This document shows positions 7,272-17,278 of a stretch of DNA of 39,514 nt, piece after piece; the stretch's first letter is position 1, and each line of letters opens with the position of its first letter. The position numbers and the translations under genes were made by a program. Location of the stretch: NCBI RefSeq assembly GCF_015207455.1, contig NZ_JADEWV010000044.1, positions 1 to 39,514 on the forward strand. The letters are read 5' to 3'. This stretch comes from Microcoleus sp. LEGE 07076 (GTDB lineage: Bacteria; Cyanobacteriota; Cyanobacteriia; Cyanobacteriales; Microcoleaceae). Under the pieces are notes generated by a model. It did no database searches, was not told where the DNA came from, and saw only the letters and a list, made by a program, of their open reading frames with translations.

Positions 7272-7903
7272 AACTATCGTTAACTCTTTGAGGTTACGGA
7301 TTTGTATGGCTGCATATCATTGGTGTCAAATTAAGGACTGTTGCAGCGTGCGATCACCTGATTGATGGCGGTCGTTATTGACCTATACCACGCCAGATTA
7401 AGCAGATATCATACTTATGAAAGTGGGGTAACAATGAGATAAGCTATGAGAGCGTGTCGAATCGTTATGCAATGTTTCAAACAACCTTTGACTCCCGGAT
7501 AATTGGCTCTTATTTAGGATTAGAAGAAGTTACTATTTGCCCTTTCATCTTGAGATTCCTCTATCCGATAATTTTTGGATTAATTTTTTTAAGCCAGTAA
7601 GTATTCCGGTACCATAATCGATCGCATTTTTGCAAAAATTCTCAACAGTTAAGCGAAAAAAACCCTCGCAACTGGCCAATTTTTCCCCCGCAGCATCGCC
7701 CGCAGCCAAATTTTGACAATTATCTAGGGCGATCGGTAAAATTACAGGTGCGATGGCTACGCCCCGGCTTGCGCCTACGAACTATTGTCACCAACATTAA
7801 ATCCTTCAGTCATCAGCAGTTCCCCAAGATATGCATAATTGTTGACAGTATTGCACAATAGATAAAATTGTAAATATATAGCACCTACGTCTTTTTACCG
7901 CTG
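7272..7903. other. Intergenic stretch between parA and metH
   Basis: No gene is supported. A 42-residue frame at 7472-7600 (starting MFQTTFDSRI) has a hydrophobic tail and may be a remnant of something larger, but has no ribosome binding site. Around 7751-7780 is a repeat-like fragment (GATGGCTACGCCCCGGC) of a kind common in cyanobacterial spacers. I looked for a cobalamin riboswitch before metH and found no convincing B12 box. Confidence 0.5.
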
Positions 7904-10900
7904 ATGAATAGCAGATTCCTCGATCGACTCCACCACCCCTCGCGCCCCGTCATCGTCTTCGACGGCGCAATGGGAACCAACCTGCAAGTCCAAAACCTCA
8001 CCGCAGAAGACTTCGGCGGCAAAGAATACGAAGGCTGCAACGAATATCTCGTGCACACCAAGCCGGAAGCCGTCGCCAAGGTGCACCGGGGATTCCTAGA
8101 AGCAGGGGCCGATGTCATCGAAACAGACACCTTTGGCGCTGCTTCCATCGTGCTCGCCGAGTACGATTTAGCCGACAAAGCCTATTATCTCAACAAAACT
8201 GCCGCCGAACTCGCCAAAGCTATCGCAGCCGAATTTGACACGCCAGAAAAACCGAGATTTGTTGCAGGATCGATCGGCCCTGGCACCAAATTGCCAACAT
8301 TAGGACACATCGATTTCGACACGCTAACCGCCGCTTTTACCGAACAAGCAGAAGGACTTTATGACGGCGGCGTTGACTTATTTATTGTCGAAACTTGTCA
8401 AGATGTGCTGCAAATTAAATCAGCATTAAATGCCATCGAAGAAGTATTTAAGAAAAAAGGCGCGCGGATTCCATTAATGGTATCAGTCACAATGGAAGCC
8501 ACCGGCACAATGCTAGTCGGTTCCGACATCAGCGCCGCTTTAGCTATTTTGCAGCCCTATCCCATAGATATTTTAGGATTAAACTGCGCCACCGGGCCCG
8601 ATCGCATGGCGGAACACGTCAAATACCTTTCCGAACATTCGCCCTTTGTCGTTTCCTGCGTTCCCAACGCCGGTTTACCCGAAAACATTGGCGGCCACGC
8701 GCACTACAAACTCACGCCCATAGAATTAAAAATGGCCTTGATGCGCTTCGTCGAAGACTTAGGCGTGCAAGTCATCGGTGGCTGCTGCGGCACCCGCTAC
8801 GATCACATCCGCGAACTGTCAGAAATTGGCACAACTCTTAAACCCAAGATTCGCGAAATTAGCTGGGAACCAGCCGCTGCTTCAATTTATAGCGCCCAAC
8901 CCTACGAACAAGAAAATTCTTTCTTAATTGTCGGCGAAAAACTCAACGCCAGCGGTTCCAAAAAATGCCGCGATTTGCTAAATGCCGAAGACTGGGACGG
9001 TTTAGTCGCAATGGCTAGGGAACAAGTGCGAGAAGGCGCGCACGTTCTCGATGTCAACGTCGATTATGTCGGCCGCGACGGCGTGCGCGATATGAAAGAA
9101 TTAGTTTCTCGCGTTGTGACTAATGCAACTCTCCCTTTAATGTTGGATTCCACCGAGTGGGAAAAGATGGAAGCTGGCTTGAAAGTGGCGGGCGGCAAAT
9201 GTTTGCTAAATTCTACTAACTACGAAGACGGAGAACCGCGTTTTTATCAAGTTTTGGAGTTGGCTAAAAAATACGGCGCGGGGATAGTAATCGGGACGAT
9301 TGATGAAGATGGGATGGCCAGAACTGCTGACCAAAAATTTGCGATCGCCCACCGCGCCTACAACGCCGCTGTCGCCTACGGAATTCCAGCCTCAGAACTC
9401 TTTTTTGACACCCTGGCTTTGCCAATTTCTACCGGGATTGAAGAAGACCGAAAAAACGGCAAAGCTACCATCGAATCGATCCGCCGCATCCGCCAAGAAT
9501 TGCCAGGTTGTCATGTGATTTTAGGAGTTTCTAATATTTCTTTTGGCTTGAATCCGGCGGCGCGGCAAGTTTTGAATTCTATGTTTTTGCACGAAGCGAT
9601 GCAGGCGGGGATGGATTCGGCAATTATCAGCGCTAATAAGATTTTGCCGATCGCCAAAATCGACCCCAAACACCAAGAAATCTGCCGTAAACTGATTTAC
9701 GACGAACGGGAGTTCGACGGCGAAATTTGTGTTTATGACCCCTTGGGCGACCTGACAACGGTGTTTGCGGGCAAAACTACCAAGCGCGATCGCACCGAAG
9801 ACGCAAACCTGCCCGTAGAACAACGCCTGAAGCAGCACATCATCGACGGCGAACGCATCGGGCTCGACATCCAACTCGCCAAAGCATTAGAAACCTATCC
9901 GCCGCTGCAAATTATCAATACCTTCTTGTTAGACGGCATGAAAGTAGTCGGAGAATTGTTCGGTTCGGGACAAATGCAGCTACCATTTGTATTGCAGTCA
10001 GCAGAAACCATGAAAGCCGCAGTTGCTTATTTAGAACCGTACATGGAAAAGTCCGAATCTGGGGACAATGCTAAAGGCACATTTATCATTGCGACTGTCA
10101 AAGGCGATGTTCACGACATCGGCAAAAACTTGGTTGATATTATCTTATCAAACAACGGCTACCGAGTGATTAATTTGGGAATTAAACAGCCAGTTGACAA
10201 TATCATCGAAGCTTACGAAAAGCACAAAGCCGATTGTATTGCGATGAGCGGCTTGTTGGTGAAATCCACTGCTTTTATGAAGGAAAATCTGGAGGTATTC
10301 AACCAAAAAGGAATTACTGTTCCCGTGATTTTGGGCGGTGCGGCTTTGACTCCCAAGTTTGTGCATGAAGACTGCCAAAATACGTATAAAGGTAAAGTTG
10401 TTTACGGCAAAGATGCGTTTTCTGACTTGCATTTTATGGACAAACTGATGCCAGCCAAATCTGCTGGTAACTGGGAAGATTTGGCTGGATTTTTAGATGA
10501 AGCTGAAAATGGCAACGGGGCTGTCAAAGCAGCTAAAAGTTCGGCAGAAACCGCCGTAGGAGATGCCGAAACAGCAGACACTCCGGTGATTGTTGATACC
10601 AAGCGTTCCGAAGCAGTTGATGCAAATATCGATCGCCCAAATCCTCCTTTCTGGGGAACAAAACTGTTATCGTCCGAAGATATCCCCTTTGAAGAACTTT
10701 TATGGCACTTGGATTTGCAAGCCTTAGTTGCGGGACAGTGGCAATTCCGCAAGCCAAAAGACCAATCGCGGGAAGAATACGATGCTTTCTTAGCTGAGAA
10801 AGTCTATCCAATCTTGGAGGAGTGGAAACACAAAATCATCAATGAGAAGCTGTTGCATCCCCAAGCAATTTACGGGTATTTTCCTTGTCAGTCTGAAGGC

Positions 10901-11455
10901 AATTCTTTGCATTTATATGACCCAGAAATTATGAATAACGGGCAAGATGTATCGACACCCGCAGCAACATTCACCTTTCCCCGGCAAAAATCGGCGCGCA
11001 GGCTGTGCATTGCCGACTTCTTCGCGCCCAAAGAATCGGGTAAAATCGATGTATTTCCGATGCAAGTAGCGACGGTGGGAGAAGTTGCTACGGAGTACGC
11101 GCAAAAGCTGTTTGCTAACAATCAATATACCGATTATCTCTACTTCCACGGGTTGGCGGTACAGACGGCGGAAGCGGTAGCAGAATGGACTCACGCGCGG
11201 ATTCGCCGAGAATTGGGTTTTGGTAGCGAAGAACCGGACAATATTCGGGATATGCTAGCGCAGAGATATCGGGGTTCGCGGTACAGTTTTGGCTATCCTG
11301 CTTGTCCGAATATGGCGGATCAGTACAAGCAATTGGAGTTGTTGAAGTGCGATCGGATCAACTTGTATATGGATGAAAGCGAGCAGCTTTATCCCGAACA
11401 ATCAACTACCGCAATTATCACCTATCACCCAGCGGCTAAATACTTTACCGCTTAA
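7904..11455 (+). CDS. metH: Cobalamin-dependent methionine synthase
   Basis: MetH transfers a methyl group from 5-methyltetrahydrofolate to homocysteine via methylcobalamin. The 1183-residue protein has the full four-module order. The homocysteine domain (about 1-320) carries the zinc cysteines C228 (GLNCATGP) and C294/C295 (GGCCGT). The pterin-binding domain spans about 340-600 ([15 protein letters not shown]). The cap plus B12 domain (about 640-870) has the cobalt-ligand motif DVHDIGKN with H737. The C-terminal AdoMet reactivation domain (about 920-1183) contains [10 protein letters not shown]. An Ala/Glu/Thr-rich linker near 870-905 joins the last two modules. Length and order match E. coli MetH. 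Single gene, no visible riboswitch; it converges with the minus-strand membrane gene across a hairpin. Confidence 0.98.
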   Translation: MNSRFLDRLHHPSRPVIVFDGAMGTNLQVQNLTAEDFGGKEYEGCNEYLVHTKPEAVAKVHRGFLEAGADVIETDTFGAASIVLAEYDLADKAYYLNKTAAELAKAIAAEFDTPEKPRFVAGSIGPGTKLPTLGHIDFDTLTAAFTEQAEGLYDGGVDLFIVETCQDVLQIKSALNAIEEVFKKKGARIPLMVSVTMEATGTMLVGSDISAALAILQPYPIDILGLNCATGPDRMAEHVKYLSEHSPFVVSCVPNAGLPENIGGHAHYKLTPIELKMALMRFVEDLGVQVIGGCCGTRYDHIRELSEIGTTLKPKIREISWEPAAASIYSAQPYEQENSFLIVGEKLNASGSKKCRDLLNAEDWDGLVAMAREQVREGAHVLDVNVDYVGRDGVRDMKELVSRVVTNATLPLMLDSTEWEKMEAGLKVAGGKCLLNSTNYEDGEPRFYQVLELAKKYGAGIVIGTIDEDGMARTADQKFAIAHRAYNAAVAYGIPASELFFDTLALPISTGIEEDRKNGKATIESIRRIRQELPGCHVILGVSNISFGLNPAARQVLNSMFLHEAMQAGMDSAIISANKILPIAKIDPKHQEICRKLIYDEREFDGEICVYDPLGDLTTVFAGKTTKRDRTEDANLPVEQRLKQHIIDGERIGLDIQLAKALETYPPLQIINTFLLDGMKVVGELFGSGQMQLPFVLQSAETMKAAVAYLEPYMEKSESGDNAKGTFIIATVKGDVHDIGKNLVDIILSNNGYRVINLGIKQPVDNIIEAYEKHKADCIAMSGLLVKSTAFMKENLEVFNQKGITVPVILGGAALTPKFVHEDCQNTYKGKVVYGKDAFSDLHFMDKLMPAKSAGNWEDLAGFLDEAENGNGAVKAAKSSAETAVGDAETADTPVIVDTKRSEAVDANIDRPNPPFWGTKLLSSEDIPFEELLWHLDLQALVAGQWQFRKPKDQSREEYDAFLAEKVYPILEEWKHKIINEKLLHPQAIYGYFPCQSEGNSLHLYDPEIMNNGQDVSTPAATFTFPRQKSARRLCIADFFAPKESGKIDVFPMQVATVGEVATEYAQKLFANNQYTDYLYFHGLAVQTAEAVAEWTHARIRRELGFGSEEPDNIRDMLAQRYRGSRYSFGYPACPNMADQYKQLELLKCDRINLYMDESEQLYPEQSTTAIITYHPAAKYFTA

Positions 11456-11504
11456 TTTGTAGGGTGGGTGCGGATTAAACTATCGCCCATTTCAATTGAG
11501 CGGG

Positions 11505-11634
11505 TTCGTAGTGCGGACTTTAGTCCGCATTTAATAAAAACTAAAGTCCGAACGATCGAACCTGTTTGATAATTGGTTTGTAGTGCGGACTTTAGTCCGC
11601 ATTTAAGAAGGACTAAAGTCCTCACTACGAACCT
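11505..11634. repeat. Two tandem copies of a palindromic repeat
   Basis: Two direct copies (about 11505-11563 and 11577-11634) share the core GTGCGGACTTTAGTCCGCAT. The second copy is itself an inverted repeat, with arms 11580-11598 and 11610-11628 matching at 18 of 19 positions. The first ends in CGAACGATCGAACCT, also found at 5896-5910. This is a non-coding dispersed element between convergent genes. Confidence 0.8.
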
Positions 11635-11648
11635 GGCTGGAAAGACAA

Positions 11649-11673
11649 AAAAGCACTTTAAAAAAGTGTTTTT
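11649..11673. terminator. Bidirectional terminator hairpin between metH and the membrane gene
   Basis: A 10-bp stem (11649-11658 with 11664-11673, one G.U pair, core CACTT/AAGTG) is flanked by A and T tracts on both sides. It therefore reads as an intrinsic terminator for metH and for the convergent gene ending at 11707. Confidence 0.7.
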
Positions 11674-11706
11674 ATCAACATGAAGTTTGATTTTCCTACC
11701 AAACTT

Positions 11707-12330
11707 TTACGAGTGATTCCGGGGAGTGCGGGCGCCTGCAGATGCTCCGGCCATTGAAGCAACCAAACCCAATAGCGAGCCGAACAAAAATGACCAACCT
11801 GCTTTCGCGGCATTTTCTGCAATATTGCGAGTATCCTGAGCAGATACGTTAGGCGCTTGGTTCGGCAGATTTACCCCGCTTTGCTGCGCTTGATTAAGTG
11901 CTTCTCCGGCATTCGCAGCTACTACACCAAAAGTACCGGCTACGCCGTTTGCTAACAGCCAAGAGCCAATTGTTAAGGTAGTTGCCCACAAAATTGCTCC
12001 GTTCAAAAGCGCGGTGCTCCGGTTCATCGGGCCGCAAGCGCGAGCTGTTACCCAGCCGCCAACGCCCAAGCTAATTAGCAAACTGATGATTGACCAAATT
12101 CCGACTCCGGTACCTACGCCGCCGGCAATAGTGCGCGGTGCTCCTGAGTTAGCAATGTTGCTCAAGCCGATCGCAGCGCCCAATGCACTCAACACAAGTT
12201 GTGTGCCGATCGCAATTACCAAACCTGAAAAGATCGGGCCCCACCGCACTCGATCGTGGTATTCCATCACTGAATTCACCACTACGGGTTCGGTAACAAC
12301 ATTATCGGCAGGTCTATTTACGTATGACAT
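11707..12330 (-). CDS. Four-helix membrane protein of unknown function
   Basis: A 207-residue protein with a soluble N-terminus (1-30), then hydrophobic Gly/Ala-rich spans at about 31-56, 70-96, 106-136 and 178-200. A polar Gln/Asn-rich loop (145-175) precedes the last span. The segment DRVRWGPIFSGLVIAIG (26-42) resembles conserved cyanobacterial hypothetical membrane proteins. Many small-residue motifs (GxxxG type) suggest tight helix packing. No catalytic residues are apparent. It is transcribed away from the YbjQ-family gene's start, with about 250 bases between, and probably has its own promoter. The function is unknown. Confidence 0.82.
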   Translation of the reverse strand: MSYVNRPADNVVTEPVVVNSVMEYHDRVRWGPIFSGLVIAIGTQLVLSALGAAIGLSNIANSGAPRTIAGGVGTGVGIWSIISLLISLGVGGWVTARACGPMNRSTALLNGAILWATTLTIGSWLLANGVAGTFGVVAANAGEALNQAQQSGVNLPNQAPNVSAQDTRNIAENAAKAGWSFLFGSLLGLVASMAGASAGARTPRNHS

Positions 12331-12586
12331 ATTTTTTTTCCTCTGAGATTTGATGATTTAGTTTTTAAGAATCTTGTTTGCCCTTAAGCACTGATTGTCA
12401 CTGAGTTTGATATAAAATATATCGGCCTGGGGAAATAACTAGCATCTATGTCTGAAGAAAGAAATAACAAAGTTATCACCCGTCAGCCAGAAGCTATTAG
12501 CTAAGGACTGATTGCTAATGGCCGATCGGGCAATAAGTATTTTATCCAGTTAAAAAAGTTTCGCGGACGTATAGAGATAAGACAGC

Positions 12587-12913
12587 TTAACGCAATTTTA
12601 CAGCCGTTCCGACGGCAGTAATCAGCAGCAAAGCTCCAGAAGAGTCTACATTAATCGTGCCGGTATCAACTTCCACCCCGATTACGGCATTGGCACCGAG
12701 GCGTGCCGCTCGTTTTTCTAGTTCGGCGAGGGCATCTCGCTGTCCTTTGAGAAACACTTCCTCGTAACTGCTGGTGCGCCCACCAATGATGTCGCGAATC
12801 CCGGCGAAGAAATCTCGCAGGGCGTTGGTGCCGTAGACCACCTCAGCAGTTACAATTCCCAAGTAAGACTGAATTTCTGCTCCTTGGATGATATCAGTTG
12901 TTGTTACAATCAT
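12587..12913 (-). CDS. YbjQ/UPF0145 family protein
   Basis: A 108-residue protein beginning MIVTTTDIIQGAEIQSYLGI, the standard YbjQ opening. The central helix carries LKGQRDALAELEKRAARLGA (55-74) and the strand ANAVIGVEVDTGTI follows (74-87). The length equals the family norm of about 105. YbjQ proteins assemble as pentamers and have been annotated as heavy-metal-binding, but the physiological role is unsettled and no cysteines are present here. It is cytosolic, has no signal peptide and is a single gene. The domain call is firm; the function is not. Confidence 0.93.
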   Translation of the reverse strand: MIVTTTDIIQGAEIQSYLGIVTAEVVYGTNALRDFFAGIRDIIGGRTSSYEEVFLKGQRDALAELEKRAARLGANAVIGVEVDTGTINVDSSGALLLITAVGTAVKLR

Positions 12914-13064
12914 CAGTTGGCCTCAATGGCGAAAATTTTGAGTTGGTCTTGTTCTGTATATGTACTACATCTCGCCGTTCAAAGATTCCAGCCAAATTCT
13001 AAGCTGGAGCGTCTATTTGAGATTGGGGCCTTGAAGATTTGAGAATTGACTTGCAGCATTCAAT

Positions 13065-13141
13065 TTGGGAGGTTGAACTCGGCTCTAAAATTTTGGGATC
13101 TACCCTGACGCAAGCGTCGGGCACTGGTGTCGGTTTCTGTT
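13065..13141. repeat. Dispersed element, copy 1 (TTTTGGGAT element)
   Basis: This segment shares an ordered series of blocks with 22693-22767: TGGGAG, AACTC, AAATTTTGGGAT, ACC, GCGTCGGG, GGT and CCGTTT-like ends. Here it contains a small hairpin GACGC-AA-GCGTC (13107-13118). It lies 61 bases before the TPR gene start. It could be an element remnant or a structured RNA. Confidence 0.55.
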
Positions 13142-13202
13142 AAGTCGGCGATGGCAAGCTGACAGCAAGTAGCTTTTTCAATTCACACACTTTTTGAAAC
13201 AA

Positions 13203-14303
13203 ATGGCCCTTCACAAACAAAGTCTTTTGGTATTCAGTACGCTCTTAGTAGCAGGATTCGCTGTCGCAGTGCCGCAGATAGCACTCTCAGCAGAAACATC
13301 TGTTCAAGTTCAACCTAAAAACGATCCAAATTTAGATGCTCTGCTGCGACAAGGACGCGAGTTTGTAGATTTAGGAGACTACAGTAAGGCGATCGCCATT
13401 TATCAACAAGCAGCCCGTTTAGATGCCGAAAACCCGCGCATTTTTTCCGGTATTGCCTATCTACAAGCGCGTCAAGGCAACTATCGAGCCTCAGTAGAAT
13501 TTTACCAACAGGCGATCGGTATGGAACCGAACAATGCTGACTTTCAATACGCATTGGGATACGCTATGGCGAATTTGCAAAACTATCCAGCAGCAGCAGC
13601 AGCTTACCGTCGCGCCACCGTGCTCGACCGAAAAAATGTTAACGCCCGCATCGGTCTTGGAGTGGTACTCTTTCAGCAAAAAGATTACAGCGGTGCATTT
13701 AAAGCATACCAAGAGGCGATCGCCCTCGATCCGAAAAGTTGGCAAGCTTATTCTTCAATGGGTTTAGTATTGATCCAGCAGGGAAATTTTGCCAGTGCAG
13801 TTACTGTGCTCGAACAAGCAGCCAAACTCGCTCCCAAACAAGCCAGCGTCCAGTTAAAATTAGGTACTGCTTTCCTGCGGGGTGGCAACACTTCCGAAGG
13901 GCTAGCAGCTTTTGAAGAAGCTGCCAAACTAGAGCCTCGGAATCCTGAAGTCCAAGTAGAAATTGGCGAACTTCTCCAATCTCAAAACGACTTAGAAGGA
14001 GCGCTTTTAGCTTATGGGCGGGCGATTGCGGTGCGACCTAATTCAGTGGAAGCACACAATGCGATCGGAGAAATTCAACTAGAAAAAAAAGATTTTTTAG
14101 GAGCGATTACCAGTTTTCGGCGAGTGATTCAGCTCGATCCAGACCGGGCAGAAGCTTATTACAATATGGGTAAAGCATTCAAAGCGCGCGATCGCAAATC
14201 CGAAGCAATTCAAGCCTTTCAACAAGCCCTAGACACTTACCGCCAGCAAGGCAACAATGATGGCGCACAAAAAGCCGAGGCGGCGCTTAATGAACTGAAG
14301 TAA
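13203..14303 (+). CDS. Exported TPR-repeat protein
   Basis: A 366-residue protein with an N-terminal signal peptide (hydrophobic core SLLVFSTLLVAGFAVAV, likely cleavage after ALSA near residue 30). About nine 34-residue tetratricopeptide repeats follow from residue 40 to the end. Each shows the pattern G..Y..A...Y..A..LDP (for example GDYSKAIAIYQQAARLD and KDYSGAFKAYQEAIALDP). TPR arrays are protein-interaction scaffolds; export suggests a periplasmic or thylakoid-lumen role. The final segment (about 340-366) is Gln/Asn/Ala-rich. The ATG at 13203 is preferred because it gives a standard signal peptide; a TTG at 13194 is in frame. The exact partner or process is unknown. Confidence 0.9.
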   Translation: MALHKQSLLVFSTLLVAGFAVAVPQIALSAETSVQVQPKNDPNLDALLRQGREFVDLGDYSKAIAIYQQAARLDAENPRIFSGIAYLQARQGNYRASVEFYQQAIGMEPNNADFQYALGYAMANLQNYPAAAAAYRRATVLDRKNVNARIGLGVVLFQQKDYSGAFKAYQEAIALDPKSWQAYSSMGLVLIQQGNFASAVTVLEQAAKLAPKQASVQLKLGTAFLRGGNTSEGLAAFEEAAKLEPRNPEVQVEIGELLQSQNDLEGALLAYGRAIAVRPNSVEAHNAIGEIQLEKKDFLGAITSFRRVIQLDPDRAEAYYNMGKAFKARDRKSEAIQAFQQALDTYRQQGNNDGAQKAEAALNELK

Positions 14304-14341
14304 TTAGTCAGTAGTCAGTTGGCAGTAGTCATTGGGGAATT

Positions 14342-14411
14342 GTTAGCTGTTGACTGTTAGCTGTTAACTGTTAACTGTTAGCTGCAAACTGTCAACTGCA
14401 AACTGTCAACT
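14342..14411. repeat. Heptamer tandem repeat (GTTAACT type), ten units
   Basis: Ten uninterrupted 7-base units (GTTAGCT, GTTGACT, GTTAACT, GCAAACT, GTCAACT variants) end seven bases before the ATG of the methyltransferase gene at 14419. It is the longest such array here. It fills the untranslated leader and leaves no room for a normal ribosome binding site. Confidence 0.92.
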
Positions 14412-14418
14412 GATTAAT

Positions 14419-15201
14419 ATGAATTCAAATGATTCTAAAGCGCCGTTATACCAGATGAATCCAGTCGGTCGATTTTGCGATCGCGCCGCCGATTATGTCA
14501 AATACCGCCCGAGTTATCCAGCCGCTGCGATCGAGGCGATTTTAGATGGATTCGGGCCACCTTCACAGTTAACAGTAGCCGATATCGGTGCAGGGACGGG
14601 CATTTCTTCCCGTTTGTTAGCAGAAAGAGAGGTTCGAGTATTAGCGATCGAACCCAATGCCGAGATGAGACAAGCCGCCGCACCTCACGCTTTCGTAGAG
14701 TTCAGAGAAGGAACTTCAGAAACTACTAATTTGCCGGAATCATCAGTTAATTTAGTAACTTGTTTCCAGTCTTTTCACTGGTTTAATCCTGTCTTAACTT
14801 TACCAGAATTTCGGCGAATTCTCAAGCCGTCGGGAAGGTTGGCTGTAGTTTGGAACCTGCGGGACTGCGCGGATGCGCTGACACTAGGTTACACTCAAAT
14901 TGTTAAAAGCGCTTCCCACAACCATCCTGCCGAAAAGCGAGATAGCTCGAGCGAACCTTTGCTTGCGAGTGCAGACTTTACTAATGTGCGATCGAGCGAA
15001 TTTGCTCACAAACAAGATGTAGATTTAGCAGGTTTGATCGGGCGGGCAAAAAGCGCGTCGTACATCCCCAAATCCGGGCCTCATTTGCAGAAAATCGTCT
15101 CGGATTTAACCGATCTTTATCAAGCTCACTGTAACGATCGCGGCTTTGTTTCATTGGTTTACAAAACAATAGTTTATCTGGGAAATCCTACGGATTGTTA
15201 A
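14419..15201 (+). CDS. Class I SAM-dependent methyltransferase
   Basis: A 260-residue soluble protein of the methyltransferase-11 type. Motif I is ADIGAGTGISS (54-64), and the acidic residue at the end of strand 2 is E78 (LAIEPNAEM). Post-motif LVTCFQSFHWF is followed by ILKPSGRLAVVWN. The N-terminal segment GRFCDRAADYVKYRPSYP (17-34) is typical of a widespread family of uncharacterised methyltransferases. The C-terminal half after about 155 is shorter than in many relatives, so the substrate-binding cap is reduced. Substrate unknown. It is probably transcribed alone, and its leader is filled by a heptamer repeat. Confidence 0.92.
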   Translation: MNSNDSKAPLYQMNPVGRFCDRAADYVKYRPSYPAAAIEAILDGFGPPSQLTVADIGAGTGISSRLLAEREVRVLAIEPNAEMRQAAAPHAFVEFREGTSETTNLPESSVNLVTCFQSFHWFNPVLTLPEFRRILKPSGRLAVVWNLRDCADALTLGYTQIVKSASHNHPAEKRDSSSEPLLASADFTNVRSSEFAHKQDVDLAGLIGRAKSASYIPKSGPHLQKIVSDLTDLYQAHCNDRGFVSLVYKTIVYLGNPTDC

Positions 15202-15411
15202 GTTTTTGTGCAATAGCTATAAATTAAAATTTTTGTGATATAATGCTGGGCAAATTGACGTGGCAATCGCTCGGCAAATTCAGGAAAAAATAAAGGCGAT
15301 CGCACAGCAGCACTTGGTAATAACTCCATCTTTTGTAAGATGCTCAAACTAATCTCTTAAGATGAATCTATTTCTATTGATAGAGCCCGCAAAGATGTTA
15401 ACATTTGTAAA
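15202..15411. other. Spacer before crtO
   Basis: AT-rich leader. A short frame without ATG (about 15239-15354, containing RQIQEKIKAIAQQH) looks slightly protein-like and may be the end of a decayed gene. No convincing promoter could be assigned. Confidence 0.3.
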
Positions 15412-17136
15412 ATGAGCAAAACATCCTATCCCAGAGCTTCATCTATGCAAACGTATGACGTGATTATCATAGGAGCAGGTCACAACGGGCTTGTCTGTGC
15501 GTCTTATCTCCTCAAAGCCGGATATACCGTTCTTTTGTTAGAAAAACGTTCAGTTCCCGGTGGTGCCGCGACTACCGAAGCTGCGATTCCCGAATTACCA
15601 GATTTTAAATTCAACTTGTGCGCGATCGACCACGAATTTATCCATTTAGGGCCGGTTGTAGAAGAATTAGAACTGGAGAAATACGGATTAGAATATCTTT
15701 ACTGCGATCCAGTTGCCTTTTGTCCGCATCCAGACGGCAAATATTTCTTGGCGCACGGTTCCGTAGAAAAAACTTGTGCGGAAATTGCCCGCTACAACGA
15801 GCGCGACGCTAAAAAATATGCCGAATATACAGATTTTTGGCAGCGCGCTTTAGGTGCAATGATTCCGATGTTCAACGCGCCACCAAAATCCATCATAGAT
15901 ATTGCCGGCAACTACGATATTGCTAAACTCAAAGACTTATTTTCGGTGATAGGTTCCCCAGACAAAACACTGGACTTTATTCGCACGATGATTACCAGCG
16001 CTGAGGACATTCTCAACGAGTGGTTTGATGAGGAATTTCTGAAAGCACCTTTAGCGAGACTCGCCTCAGAATTGGGCGCGCCTCCTTCACAAAAAACCCT
16101 TGCTGTAGGCGCAATAATGCTGGCTATGCGACACAATCCCGGGATGGCGAGGCCGCGCGGAGGAACGGGTGCATTAGTGCAAGCGCTGGTCAATTTAGTG
16201 AAAAGCTATGCGGGTGTTATACTTACCGACCAGCACGTCGAGAAAATATTAGTTGATAACGGCCGCGCTGTCGGTGTTCGAGTTGCAGGCGGCACAGAAT
16301 ATCGAGCTACCAAAGGTGTCATTTCTAATATTGATGCCAAGCGGTTGTTTCTGCACTTAATGGATGACAGAGATGTCGATGCTGCTGACCCGAATTTGCG
16401 GGAAAGATTGGAGCGCAAAATTGTTAACAACAACGAGACTATTCTGAAAATAGACTTAGCTCTCAACGAAATGCCTAAGTTCGATCGCTGGAACCATCGG
16501 GATGAATATTTAATGGGTTCAGTGTTAATTGCGGACTCGGTGAAACATGTTGAAATTGCCCACAGCGAGCCTTCTATCGGCAAAATCCCCGATTCCGATC
16601 CGTCGATGTATGTCGTGTTTCCGACGGTACGAGACCCGTCGATGGCTCCCCCGGGACATCATACGGCTTGGATTGAATTTTTTGCTCCTTACCAGATCGA
16701 AAATGCTGAAGGAACCGGCCAGCACGGTACGGGTTGGACGGACGAGCTCAAGAACAAAGTTGCCGATCGCTGCATTGACAAATTAGCAGAATACGCGCCG
16801 AACATTAAGAGGTCTATTATCGGCCGCCGCGTTGAAAGTCCGGCAGAATTGGGAGAGCGTTTGGGAGCGCTGAAGGGGAATTATTACCACGTTGACATGA
16901 CGCTGGATCAGATGATATTTTTCCGTCCGTTACCCGAGTTGGCGAATTACAAAACGCCGATCGACGGTTTGTATCTCACCGGGGCTGGGACGCACCCAGG
17001 CGGCTCGATTTCGGGGATGCCCGGACGTAATACTGCTCGGGTTTTCATGCACTCGCAGCAGCCCTTAGCGCAGACTTTGGCGGATGCGGCTAATTCTTTG
17101 AAATCGACGGCTAAGTCGGTATTTCGGAGCAATTAG
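15412..17136 (+). CDS. crtO: CrtO-type beta-carotene ketolase (FAD-dependent)
   Basis: CrtO oxidises C4 of the beta-ionone ring, making echinenone (and canthaxanthin in some species) in cyanobacterial membranes. Echinenone also serves the orange carotenoid protein. The 574-residue protein is a phytoene-desaturase-like flavoprotein. It has the dinucleotide site IIIGAGHNGLVCA (18-30) with E44 at the end of strand 2, the CrtO-typical CAIDHEFI block (about 71-78) and a C-terminal FAD motif with YLTGAGTHPGGSISGMPGR. The sequence closely follows the Synechocystis CrtO pattern throughout (IARPKGGTGAL-like, LKIDLALNEMP, MAPPGHHTAWIEFFAPY). ATG 15445 (MQTYDVIII) is an equally plausible start. The gene stands alone and is followed by a terminator hairpin. 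Confidence 0.93.
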   Translation: MSKTSYPRASSMQTYDVIIIGAGHNGLVCASYLLKAGYTVLLLEKRSVPGGAATTEAAIPELPDFKFNLCAIDHEFIHLGPVVEELELEKYGLEYLYCDPVAFCPHPDGKYFLAHGSVEKTCAEIARYNERDAKKYAEYTDFWQRALGAMIPMFNAPPKSIIDIAGNYDIAKLKDLFSVIGSPDKTLDFIRTMITSAEDILNEWFDEEFLKAPLARLASELGAPPSQKTLAVGAIMLAMRHNPGMARPRGGTGALVQALVNLVKSYAGVILTDQHVEKILVDNGRAVGVRVAGGTEYRATKGVISNIDAKRLFLHLMDDRDVDAADPNLRERLERKIVNNNETILKIDLALNEMPKFDRWNHRDEYLMGSVLIADSVKHVEIAHSEPSIGKIPDSDPSMYVVFPTVRDPSMAPPGHHTAWIEFFAPYQIENAEGTGQHGTGWTDELKNKVADRCIDKLAEYAPNIKRSIIGRRVESPAELGERLGALKGNYYHVDMTLDQMIFFRPLPELANYKTPIDGLYLTGAGTHPGGSISGMPGRNTARVFMHSQQPLAQTLADAANSLKSTAKSVFRSN

Positions 17137-17144
17137 AAGCTAAG

Positions 17145-17165
17145 AGGGCGGGCATTCCCCGCCCT
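17145..17165 (+). terminator. GC-rich hairpin after crtO
   Basis: An 8-bp perfect stem AGGGCGGG/CCCGCCCT with a 5-base loop begins eight bases after the crtO stop codon. The following T-tract is weak (TATTGATT), so termination may be partial. Confidence 0.7.
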
Positions 17166-17278
17166 TATTGATTGACTGCTTTTGGTAAGCTTAGTTGAAA
17201 AATAGGGTGATTTTATGTATAATTAAAAGTTAAGTTTTAGATAAAAAGGAAATCCGTAAGCTGTTATGCACCCTGGTA

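Noticed and set aside
7472-7600. 42-codon frame between parA and metH
   Set aside because: It is hydrophobic but has no ribosome binding site or recognised family; kept only as a note in the spacer entry.
7700-7903. Cobalamin riboswitch before metH
   Set aside because: I searched for the B12 box and the conserved core by eye and found no convincing match.
14342-14411. CRISPR-like array
   Set aside because: The 7-base units have no spacers; it is a heptamer tandem repeat.
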